Shown: one piece after another, positions 1-5,030 of the stretch | Position numbering within the stretch: the first letter of the stretch is position 1 | Layout: every line of letters starts with the position of its first letter | Origin: Acetofilamentum sp. | GTDB taxonomy: Bacteria; Bacteroidota; Bacteroidia; Bacteroidales; JAFGUD01 | Length of the DNA: 5,030 nucleotides | Assembly: GCA_020722645.1 (NCBI GenBank) | Contig: DYKL01000265.1 | Coordinates: 1 to 5,030 of the forward strand | Direction: 5' to 3' | Notes under the pieces: generated by a model | Seen by the model: only the letters and a program-made list of their open reading frames with translations | Told to the model about the DNA's origin: nothing | The model's database searches: none | Made by a program: the position numbers and the translations under genes

Positions 1-61
1 ATTATACCAAACATTAAAATTTGTTACCAACATTCTTTAATAAAAGAGCCATTTTAATCAA

Positions 62-184
62 TAATTCGTTAATTTTTCAATTAGTGTCATCCTGAGTGAT
101 AACGAAGGAAGCAAATTATTGATTTTCAATCAACTACTAATTTGTTACACGTACAAAATCAATTTGCTGAATATTAACGAATTA
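62..184. repeat. Nested inverted repeats able to form a long imperfect hairpin
   Basis: The outer arms are TAATTCGTTAAT at 62-73 and its exact reverse complement at 173-184 (12 bp). The inner arms are 110-126 and 155-168: AGCAAATT and GATTTT are separated by ATT in the left arm and are contiguous in the right arm, so 14 bp pair with a 3-nt bulge. A small hairpin, TTGATT-TTC-AATCAA, sits at 119-133. Together they could fold this part of the 1-290 stretch into a cruciform or a structured transcript. There is no T-tract, so a terminator role is not supported. Confidence 0.45.
86..109. repeat. Short dispersed-repeat-like motif (CATCCTGAG...CGAAGGA)
   Basis: The segment begins GTCATCCTGAG and ends AACGAAGGA, with TCCT (90-93) and AGGA (106-109) able to pair. 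It closely resembles a short intergenic palindromic motif of the form TCATCCTGAGCGAAG...CGAAGGA that I recall recurring in many bacterial genomes, including Bacteroidota. The resemblance is from memory. The repeat status within this genome cannot be tested from one window, and no function is claimed. Confidence 0.4.
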
Positions 185-292
185 CTTCAAAATATACCGA
201 ACTATTGTTTAATAATCGCATAATAATAAATTTTATTTTTTTTGCAAATATAAAAATTATTTTTGATATTATGTTAGCGGTTTGGTATAAGA

Positions 293-441
293 TTAGATAC
301 AATCATGAATTATTTCCCAGATAAGAGAACAAATGCTTTAGCTGAAAATTTTAACTCAAAAATTAAAGCTTTATGGCTACTTTCAGAGGTGTTAGAGATA
401 TTAGTTTCTTCTTGTTTAGAGTTGCTAATATTTTTTCTTAA
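293..441 (+). pseudogene. Transposase C-terminal remnant, ISAon1/ISL3-like, frameshifted
   Basis: The two parts read in different frames. Positions 293-370 encode LDTIMNYF, then DKRTNALAENFNSKIKA. Positions 373-438 encode ATFRGVRDISFFLFRVANIFS (written here with the preceding M omitted), followed by TAA at 439-441. Joined across a shift of one base at about 370-376, they match the C-terminal pattern of ISAon1-type DDE transposases: a YF..RSTNA.AE.FN.KIKAF segment, then FRGVRD..FFLFRL..I. The expected KAFRATFRG reads as KA, a shift, then MATFRG, so roughly one base has been lost. In the upstream frame a TAG occurs at 275-277, and no other transposase sequence is visible to the left. Most of the gene, including most of the catalytic domain, is therefore absent here or lies outside the window. 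It cannot encode an active transposase. The family assignment is from recalled family patterns, not a search. Confidence 0.75.
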
Positions 442-442
442 T

Positions 443-466
443 CCCCCCTATATTTTGGATTGAGCC
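443..466 (+). mobile_element. Presumed right terminal inverted repeat of the insertion sequence
   Basis: This starts one base after the transposase remnant's stop codon. It consists of six C (443-448), then TATATTTTGGATT, then GAGCC (462-466). Read from outside inwards it is GGCTCAATCC, AAAATATA and six G. This resembles ISL3/ISAon1-type ends, which I recall as starting GGCTC followed by a CAAAA tract and a G-run close to the transposase stop codon. Its position supports a right end. The matching left end is not in the window, so neither the boundary at 466 nor a target duplication starting at 467 can be confirmed. Confidence 0.5.
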
Positions 467-738
467 GCTTTTACATTAATGTGATGATAAAATCACATTG
501 TAGAATTAATTGCACTTTGTTAATGTAATATTTACAATCAACTTTCAGTTCAAGCAAGATATTTCAAATATGACTGTTTGAGTGAAAAAGCAATACAGAA
601 TTTCCCGCAAAAGACAATTTATCTTTGGAATCTATCCTCTTTTAAATAATTCTTACAATAACTCACTCTGTCTATGACAATAGTAATTACAAATACAAAA
701 AAGCTAAACGAGTCAATTTAAAATTTTAAAAGCGGTTC
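462..738. repeat. Imperfect 12-bp inverted repeat pair, 253 bp apart
   Basis: GAGCCGCTTTTA at 462-473 and TAAAAGCGGTTC at 727-738 are reverse complements at 11 of 12 positions. The left arm overlaps the presumed insertion-sequence end. A related AGCGGTT with a nearby ATAA occurs at 276-290, next to the right edge of the repeat-rich stretch. The pair could mark a second small element or reflect shared end sequences of mobile-element debris, or it could be coincidental. Confidence 0.25.
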
Positions 739-787
739 ATATAACTTTACAAACTTTCAACTTTATGAGCTTTATAGACTAAACTCA
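467..787. other. Intergenic region without a recognisable gene
   Basis: Translating the plus strand and parts of the minus strand by eye gave only short interrupted frames and no recognisable protein. The only clear structure is the hairpin at 478-499. On the minus strand this is the 3' flank of the threonine dehydrogenase gene, which ends in tandem stops, TGA TGA (790-785). A 14-bp AT-only palindrome at 717-730 is too weak to call a terminator. The region may be decayed mobile-element or gene sequence. Confidence 0.6.
478..499. other. Perfect 8-bp hairpin
   Basis: AATGTGAT (478-485) and ATCACATT (492-499) are exact reverse complements around a 6-nt loop, GATAAA. No run of T follows on either strand, so it is not a standard intrinsic terminator. 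It lies 11 bp beyond the presumed insertion-sequence end. Its role is unknown. Confidence 0.5.
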
Positions 788-1744
788 TCATTTTTTCCCG
801 AATTTTTCAGACACCCCTCTCAACATAACTTCTGTAAGTTTTTTAATGTCATAAACATTTTTCAAACCCCAGTCTTTTTGAGCAACAGTGTCATCTATAC
901 TTGCTGGCCACGAATCGGCAATTGCCTGCCTGAAATCAGGTTTGTATGATATTTTGAATTCGGGTAAGTGAATTTTAATTTCTTCGTATATTTCTTTTGG
1001 ACTAAAACTTATACCGCCAACATTATAGCTCGATTGAATAGATAATTTAGATTTGTCGGTTTGCATTAATGTTACTGTTGCTTTAATTGCATCGTCCATA
1101 AACTGCATAGGAAGGTATGAATTTTCAGACAGGAAACATTCATAAGAACCGTTTTTTATAGCTTCGTAAAATATTTCTACAGCGTAATCAGTAGTTCCCC
1201 CACCTGGCTCGGTTTTGTAACTTATTAATCCCGGGTATCTTATACTTCTAATGTCTAATCCATACTTCTGATTGTAATATTCAATCCATCTTTCACCGGC
1301 TAATTTGCTGATTCCATAGACCGTATTAGGCTCTGTAACAGTCAATTGAGGTGTTTTTTGACGAGGTGTTGTCGGTCCGAAAACTGCAATTGAACTGGGC
1401 CAAAAAATTTTATTTATTTCAGGAACCTCTTTTGCCAAATCAAGGATATTCATCAAACTTTCCATATTAATATGCCAAGCCTGAATTGGAATTTTTTCTG
1501 CATTCCCTGAAAGAACAGCCGCAAGATGATAAATTTGAGTTATTTTATGTCTTATGACGTAATGAACCAATCTTTTTGTGTCCAAAACATCAAGAACCGC
1601 CCAGGGACCTTGTTTTTTCATATCTTCGTAGGGTTCTTTGATATCGGTAGCAAAAACATTTTCATTGCCATAGATATTTCGCAATTCAACAACAAGTTCA
1701 CTGCCGATTTGTCCAAAAGCACCAATTATCATTATTTTTTCCAT
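788..1744 (-). CDS. tdh: NAD-dependent L-threonine 3-dehydrogenase, extended SDR type
   Basis: This cytoplasmic enzyme is predicted to oxidise L-threonine with NAD+ to 2-amino-3-oxobutanoate, which glycine C-acetyltransferase (Kbl, not in this window) then splits to glycine and acetyl-CoA. The 318 residues form one SDR/epimerase-like domain. The Rossmann motif is GAFGQIG at residues 8-14. The acidic residue ending strand 2 is D34 (FATD), and D52 lies near the adenine pocket. LAA is at 74-76. The catalytic elements are WPSS (S117/S118) and YGISK (Y143, K147). PGGGTTDYAVE (180-190) and the C-terminal DSWPASIDD...DWG (277-293) are patterns I associate with SDR-type threonine dehydrogenases rather than UDP-sugar epimerases. 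The family is unrelated in fold to the zinc-dependent Tdh of E. coli, so the symbol reflects function. The ATG is the first codon of the conserved fold and no Shine-Dalgarno precedes it. It starts 25 bp after the lipoprotein gene and ends in tandem TGA codons, as the last gene of the apparent operon. A related epimerase with another substrate is less likely. Confidence 0.85.
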   Translation of the reverse strand: MEKIMIIGAFGQIGSELVVELRNIYGNENVFATDIKEPYEDMKKQGPWAVLDVLDTKRLVHYVIRHKITQIYHLAAVLSGNAEKIPIQAWHINMESLMNILDLAKEVPEINKIFWPSSIAVFGPTTPRQKTPQLTVTEPNTVYGISKLAGERWIEYYNQKYGLDIRSIRYPGLISYKTEPGGGTTDYAVEIFYEAIKNGSYECFLSENSYLPMQFMDDAIKATVTLMQTDKSKLSIQSSYNVGGISFSPKEIYEEIKIHLPEFKISYKPDFRQAIADSWPASIDDTVAQKDWGLKNVYDIKKLTEVMLRGVSEKFGKK

Positions 1745-1769
1745 ACAAAAATATTATAAATTATTATTA

Positions 1770-2240
1770 TTATTTTTTTTCATTTACAATTTCTCCCATA
1801 TTATAAGTTATTGTGCTGATTTTTTTTCCTTCTTCGTCATAAAGGACCCATTTACCGTGAGGCAGATTCTGTTTATATTCGCCCTGATACATTTTTTTAT
1901 TACTTTTGTAATATTCAACAAATTTGCCGTCTTTCATATTATTAAAATAATTTTCTTCGAGCCATACTTTACCGTTTTCAAAATATGATACCCATTTGCC
2001 GTGTTTTTGATTGCTTGGATTAAATGTTCCTTCCGTCATAATAATTCCGGTCGGGTAATATCTTATTTCTTTTTCAACATATTCTTTGTTTCCGTAAAGT
2101 TTATAAAACTGTTCCAATTTAGGGATACTGTCAAAATAATACATCACTACTTCCTTTTTTGTGTATTCACTGCAAGAAAAAGTGAAAGAAAGCATTAAAA
2201 TGAAAAAAGCCGGAATAATATAAAAATATTTTTTTGTCAT
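1770..2240 (-). CDS. Small MORN-repeat lipoprotein (YwqK-like)
   Basis: This 156-residue protein has an N-terminal signal: K3-K4, a hydrophobic core at about 5-21, then TFS-C23. The lipobox is relaxed (T at -3, S at -1), but a lone cysteine right after the hydrophobic core fits a Bacteroidota lipoprotein. The mature part carries about four MORN_2-type repeats, at roughly 61-83, 86-107, 110-131 and 134-151. Each has the form Y-x-x-x-G-K...(Y/F)-x-x-(G)-x-x-HGKW; examples are YYPTGIIMTEG, YFENGKVWLEE and YDEEGKKIS. Such repeats form short beta-hairpins. In databases similar proteins are often labelled YwqK family antitoxin, but no toxin partner is present and that label would not be justified here. 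The start codon overlaps the stop codon of the phosphatase gene (ATGA), which implies translational coupling. The likely location is the periplasmic or outer-membrane face. The specific function is unknown. Confidence 0.8.
   Translation of the reverse strand: MTKKYFYIIPAFFILMLSFTFSCSEYTKKEVVMYYFDSIPKLEQFYKLYGNKEYVEKEIRYYPTGIIMTEGTFNPSNQKHGKWVSYFENGKVWLEENYFNNMKDGKFVEYYKSNKKMYQGEYKQNLPHGKWVLYDEEGKKISTITYNMGEIVNEKK
2237..2240 (-). promoter_or_regulatory. ATGA stop-start overlap (translational coupling)
   Basis: On the minus strand the lipoprotein ATG (2240-2238) and the phosphatase TGA (2239-2237) share bases. The lipoprotein gene has no visible Shine-Dalgarno sequence, so re-initiation by ribosomes finishing the phosphatase is the simplest way to start it. 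This supports one transcript for the two genes. Confidence 0.75.
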
Positions 2241-2857
2241 TTCTTTTTTGAGAATTTATTGATTATAAAAATTGAAAAATAAACGCACACAATTCCAACG
2301 ATAGCACCAAACATAAGGTCTATCAAAAAATGCTGCATTAAATACATTCTTGAATATGCAACGAGCAAAGCTAAAATGAAAAAAAGAATTTGCCAAATTT
2401 TATTTTTGGTTTTCGGCAAAGAAGCTGCTAATAAGAACAGAGTAAATGCAGTAGCTGTATGACCGGACGGAAATGAACCGTAATAATGAATTTTTACACC
2501 TTCAACAAAATGAAACAGATAGTCGGTATGGAAAATGTACTGAAAATAAGAAACAGGTCTTTCGGCAAAAATCAAAAATTTTAATAACGATACAATCCCA
2601 AGCATTAAGAGTGATGAAAGCAATACAATTAATGCATCTTTCCTCGAAAAAAATATCAAAAGCAGAAACAATAAACCCAAAAAATATCCTGTTCCCAGAT
2701 AAGTAATATTTTTGAAAAAAAAATCGGCGAATGTTGAATGATGTTTATTTATAAAAATCTGAATTTCGGGTTTAGTGAAAAATAGTAATAGAATAATTCC
2801 GATAAGCTCAAAAATCACAGAAAAAATGAAGAAGTATTTTGAATATTTTACCTGCAT
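2237..2857 (-). CDS. PAP2 family membrane phosphatase
   Basis: This 206-residue integral membrane protein has the three-part active site of the type 2 phosphatidic acid phosphatase superfamily. Motif 1 is K93-x6-R100-P101 (KFLIFAERP), motif 2 is P130-S-G-H133 and motif 3 is S169-R170-x5-H176-x3-D180. H176 is the expected nucleophile and H133 the acid/base. About six membrane helices are visible, near 8-28, 53-70, 74-97, 130-147, 154-168 and 176-198, with the active site on the extracytoplasmic side in known relatives. Family members remove phosphate from lipid phosphates such as phosphatidate, undecaprenyl diphosphate or lipid A. The sequence does not tell which substrate applies here, so no symbol is given. 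All key residues are present, and the length is usual for small bacterial PAP2 enzymes. It is the first gene of the phosphatase-lipoprotein-dehydrogenase set. The terminator of the preceding gene ends 20 bp upstream, leaving little room for a promoter. Confidence 0.9.
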   Translation of the reverse strand: MQVKYSKYFFIFSVIFELIGIILLLFFTKPEIQIFINKHHSTFADFFFKNITYLGTGYFLGLLFLLLIFFSRKDALIVLLSSLLMLGIVSLLKFLIFAERPVSYFQYIFHTDYLFHFVEGVKIHYYGSFPSGHTATAFTLFLLAASLPKTKNKIWQILFFILALLVAYSRMYLMQHFLIDLMFGAIVGIVCVYFSIFIINKFSKKK

Positions 2858-2877
2858 TAATTTAAAAAGTCAAATCA

Positions 2878-2922
2878 GAAAAAGAGACTGTCAAAATATT
2901 TTTGCGTAACAGCCTCTTTTTC
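2878..2922 (-). terminator. Intrinsic terminator of the propeller-protein gene
   Basis: Two 14-nt arms, 2909-2922 and 2878-2891, pair with a 17-nt loop between them. In the minus-strand transcript the stem reads GAAAAAGAGGCUGU / ACAGUCUCUUUUUC. The single imperfect position (2887/2913) is a G-U wobble in minus-strand RNA but an A-C mismatch in plus-strand RNA, so the hairpin is better formed in the direction of the genes. The 3' arm ends in five U, and the hairpin starts 6 nt after the stop codon at 2929-2931. An A-tract/GAGGCTGT stem of this kind is one I recall as common for terminators in Bacteroidota. Confidence 0.85.
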
Positions 2923-2928
2923 AAATGT

Positions 2929-4992
2929 TTATTTTATAATAATTTTTCCGCTTTTAATTTTTTTGTTGTCTTTAACTTTAACGATGTAAACACCTTTTTC
3001 AAGAGAACTTAGGTCAATCGTAAAAAATTCTGTGTTAATATTATGTTCAGAATACACTAATTTACCGTCAATTGAAAAAATTTCAATGTCTTTGCCAAAT
3101 GTATCGGTAATTGTAAAAATACCGTTTGTCGGGTTAGGGAATATTAAAACATTGTTATTGAAATCGCATTCAGGTATTTCAGCAAAACCATCATTTCTGT
3201 AAAAAACCATTCTACCGTAATAATCACCGACAATCAAATCAAGGTCGCTGTCATCATCTAAATCAGCAAAAGCAGGTCGGGCGTCATAACCTACTTTTAT
3301 TGGTTCACCATTTGAGAGTAAGAAACCATTTTGTGTAAATTCATCAGAACCATTGTTAATGAATAAATTAAGGTAGCCGTCATCATCACCAATGACAATA
3401 TCAATATCAGCATCCTGGTCAATGTCAATAAAACAAGGAGCCGCGTATCTAATTTCAATCACTCCCTCTAAACTTGTCAAAAAACCATTTGCAGATAAAT
3501 TTCCTAATTCATTAATATCGTAATTATAAATCTGAACATTTTCCGAGCCGATGTATAAATGTCTTTCAGTACCTAATTCAACAAATGCAGGGTACGGAAA
3601 ATATGAGACATCAATCACAGAACCATCTGCTCTCAGAGAATCTATGAAAGTAAAATCAAAATCCACATCAATAGCATATTGCAAAACATTTCCCGAAATA
3701 TTTGCAACAAAAAAATCATCAACGTTATCATTGTTTATATCAAAAAAAGTTGGAACAAGCCCACTTGTAAGAAGCTGACCATCAGCATTTAAGGTGTCAA
3801 CAAAGCCAAAGTCAAAATTATTATTTTGTTCATAAATATACACATTTCCAGAATAATCTCCTACGTACAACTCCATATCTCCGTTGTTATCAATATCATA
3901 AAAAGTCGGAGCAGGCTTATAACTGAAAATTTTTGGTGGATTTATAACTTCAATAAGTCCCTCATCAACAAATTTATTTTCACCATTGTTTGAATAAAAA
4001 TACAGATAACCATAATATTCGCCAAAAATCAAATCAATATCCCCATCATCATCATAATCAGCAAATTCCGGAAAAATAAAATCACCAATTGCAATTGGCG
4101 AATTATCAGACATCAAAAGAAAACCTGCATTAGTAAAAGAACCTGCTTCATTTTCAAAGAATAGTACATTTCCATCGTAATTGCCACAGAATAAGTCAAA
4201 ATCACCGTCCTGGTCTAAATCAGAAAATTTGGGAAAAAGAAATTCACCGTAATTTAAGGCACTTCCATCAACCTGCAAAAGTCCATTGGGCGTTAATTCG
4301 CCGGTTCCGTCATTTAAAAAAATATGAATTTGTCCGTAGTAATCCCCTATAAATAAATCTAGGTCAGAATCATCATCTATATCTACCATGTCAGGCAAAG
4401 GTATAAATACCGAAATAACTTCACCTAAATTATTTATAAGAGTATCAACAAACTGAAATTTATTTGAACCGTCATTTTCATATAAAAACAAATTTGTATA
4501 TCCATTAATAAGCAATAAATCTAAGTCTCCGTCATTGTCTATATCTCCAAAAGTGTGAAAACTCGGTATTTCGTCTGATAAAATCGGATTGTTTTCAATG
4601 TCCCTGATATTATCTCTAAAAACAAAATTATTATTTTCATCATATTCAAGATAATGAATATCTCTGAAATAGTTGCCAACAGTTAAATCAAGGTCACCGT
4701 CATTATCAAAATCCGCGAAATTGAGAAGTGATACTAAACCTGTTTGATAGGCAGATGTATCATTTGATTTAAAATAAGACTGAAATTTAAAATTTTGAGC
4801 ATCGGCAACAGATGTTGTGAGAATAGCGGCAAGACCGGCAGCGGCTAATTTAACACCAAATTTTGTCTTAATTCTACTGAGTTTTTTGTACAAATTTTTT
4901 AACCGAGTAATCAACAAATTTATTTGATTACTGTCGCCGTTTACCGAAATATTTTTGATTTTACGAGCAAGTTCATAGAACTTTCGTATCAT
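2929..4992 (-). CDS. Secreted FG-GAP/VCBS-repeat protein with type IX sorting domain
   Basis: This 687-residue protein is predicted to be exported by Sec and then carried across the outer membrane by the type IX system, to be released or surface-anchored. Residues 1-46 form a long basic N-region, 47-61 a hydrophobic core, and ADA|Q (63-66) a likely cleavage site. Residues 87-600 hold ten repeats, each built around an Asp-rich loop of the form DxDxDGDxD. The loops start at 94, 150, 204, 258, 312, 366, 418, about 471, 523 and 577, a period of 52-56 residues. Many are followed by G-(D/N/E)-Y-x-G (216-220, 270-274, 324-328, 378-382, 589-593). These loops resemble calcium-binding loops of FG-GAP beta-propellers. 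The eighth repeat lacks the acidic loop. Residues 611-687 are a type A sorting domain, with FPNPTNG (618-624), IDGKLVY (641-647), LEKGVYIVKV (664-673) and the terminal KIIIK. No enzymatic domain is seen, so a binding or adhesion role is inference. The ATG at 4992 is the only ATG before residue 202, but the frame stays open to the window edge, so an upstream start is not excluded. Confidence 0.88.
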   Translation of the reverse strand: MIRKFYELARKIKNISVNGDSNQINLLITRLKNLYKKLSRIKTKFGVKLAAAGLAAILTTSVADAQNFKFQSYFKSNDTSAYQTGLVSLLNFADFDNDGDLDLTVGNYFRDIHYLEYDENNNFVFRDNIRDIENNPILSDEIPSFHTFGDIDNDGDLDLLLINGYTNLFLYENDGSNKFQFVDTLINNLGEVISVFIPLPDMVDIDDDSDLDLFIGDYYGQIHIFLNDGTGELTPNGLLQVDGSALNYGEFLFPKFSDLDQDGDFDLFCGNYDGNVLFFENEAGSFTNAGFLLMSDNSPIAIGDFIFPEFADYDDDGDIDLIFGEYYGYLYFYSNNGENKFVDEGLIEVINPPKIFSYKPAPTFYDIDNNGDMELYVGDYSGNVYIYEQNNNFDFGFVDTLNADGQLLTSGLVPTFFDINNDNVDDFFVANISGNVLQYAIDVDFDFTFIDSLRADGSVIDVSYFPYPAFVELGTERHLYIGSENVQIYNYDINELGNLSANGFLTSLEGVIEIRYAAPCFIDIDQDADIDIVIGDDDGYLNLFINNGSDEFTQNGFLLSNGEPIKVGYDARPAFADLDDDSDLDLIVGDYYGRMVFYRNDGFAEIPECDFNNNVLIFPNPTNGIFTITDTFGKDIEIFSIDGKLVYSEHNINTEFFTIDLSSLEKGVYIVKVKDNKKIKSGKIIIK

Positions 4993-5030
4993 TTTATTCC
5001 AGTAAATGGCAGAATTCCTGTTGTAAATTT

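Larger units (their letters stand above)
1..290. repeat. Repeat-rich non-coding stretch, possible MITE-like insertion
   Basis: An exact 11-bp inverted repeat bounds this stretch: TTATACCAAAC at 2-12 and GTTTGGTATAA at 280-290. A near copy of the motif (TATACCGAAC, 9 of 10 matching) lies in direct orientation at 193-202. There is also a 10-bp direct repeat, AATTTGTTAC, at 18-27 and 139-148. No convincing open frame is present. Recognisable transposase sequence starts at about 293, immediately after the right arm, which suggests that a small non-autonomous element inserted into the transposase gene. The missing upstream part of that gene would then lie to the left of the window. An alternative is that this is ordinary AT-rich intergenic DNA in which 11-bp matches occur by chance. 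The left boundary may lie outside the window. Confidence 0.4.

Noticed and set aside
305..463. A 52-codon plus-strand open frame from the ATG at 305 to TGA at 461-463, as an intact small gene
   Set aside because: Its first part is transposase sequence, and its second part is the wrong frame of the same transposase. It is a frameshift product, not a gene.
717..730. AT-only palindrome as terminator of the dehydrogenase gene
   Set aside because: It has no G-C pairs and no following U-run in the right place, so it would be too weak.
1526..1759. Plus-strand open frame of 77 codons
   Set aside because: It lies antisense to the well-supported threonine dehydrogenase gene, and its translation shows no domain or family pattern.
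2001..2198. Plus-strand open frame of 65 codons
   Set aside because: It is antisense to the MORN-repeat lipoprotein gene, and its Phe/Ile-rich translation follows from the AT-rich complement.
1770..2240. Antitoxin of a toxin-antitoxin pair, as YwqK-like proteins are often labelled
   Set aside because: The neighbours are a PAP2 phosphatase and a dehydrogenase, not a toxin, and the protein has a lipoprotein signal.
2473..2706. Plus-strand open frame of 77 codons
   Set aside because: It is antisense to the PAP2 phosphatase gene, whose three catalytic motifs are intact on the minus strand.
2891..2926. Bacteroidota-type promoter for the phosphatase (TTTG, then TATTTTG)
   Set aside because: The second box does not fit TAnnTTTG exactly, the spacer of about 23 bp is too long, and both boxes fall within or next to the terminator hairpin.
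3551..3778. Plus-strand open frame of 75 codons
   Set aside because: It is antisense to the repeat region of the large secreted protein and has no recognisable content.
3190..4730. DNA-level tandem repeat array in the large gene
   Set aside because: The periodicity is clear in the protein but the nucleotide copies are strongly diverged, so this is an old domain repeat and not a recent tandem duplication.

Overview
The window is AT-rich DNA that most likely comes from a member of the Bacteroidota. The main evidence is the C-terminus of the largest protein, which is a typical type IX secretion (Por) sorting domain. Support comes from the lack of clear Shine-Dalgarno sequences before the genes, a short-chain-dehydrogenase type of threonine dehydrogenase, and a broken transposase resembling those of ISAon1-like (ISL3-related) elements common in this phylum.

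Layout. All four intact genes are on the minus strand, so transcription runs from high to low coordinates. First is a 687-residue secreted protein (4992-2929). It has an unusually long signal peptide, ten FG-GAP/VCBS-like repeats at a nearly constant 54-residue spacing, and a type IX sorting domain. A strong hairpin terminator (2922-2878) starts 6 nt after its stop codon. Next comes a tight three-gene set: a six-helix PAP2-type membrane phosphatase (2857-2237), a small MORN-repeat lipoprotein whose ATG overlaps the phosphatase stop codon in an ATGA (2240-1770), and a NAD-dependent L-threonine 3-dehydrogenase of the extended SDR type (1744-788) that starts 25 bp further on.

Positions 1-787 hold no intact gene. 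They contain the frameshifted C-terminal end of a plus-strand transposase (about 293-441), the presumed right end of its insertion sequence (443-466), and a repeat-rich stretch (1-290). That stretch is bounded by an exact 11-bp inverted repeat and appears to have interrupted the transposase or replaced its upstream part. Positions 467-787 show only a small perfect hairpin and AT-rich sequence.

How the genes work together. The phosphatase and lipoprotein are probably translationally coupled and both act at the cell envelope. The dehydrogenase is a cytoplasmic amino-acid catabolism enzyme with no obvious link to them beyond co-transcription. The propeller-like protein is a separate unit destined for the cell surface or the medium. 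No defence system, CRISPR array or RNA gene was seen. The most unusual points are the long signal peptide, the regular ten-repeat architecture with one degenerate repeat, and the nested mobile-element debris.
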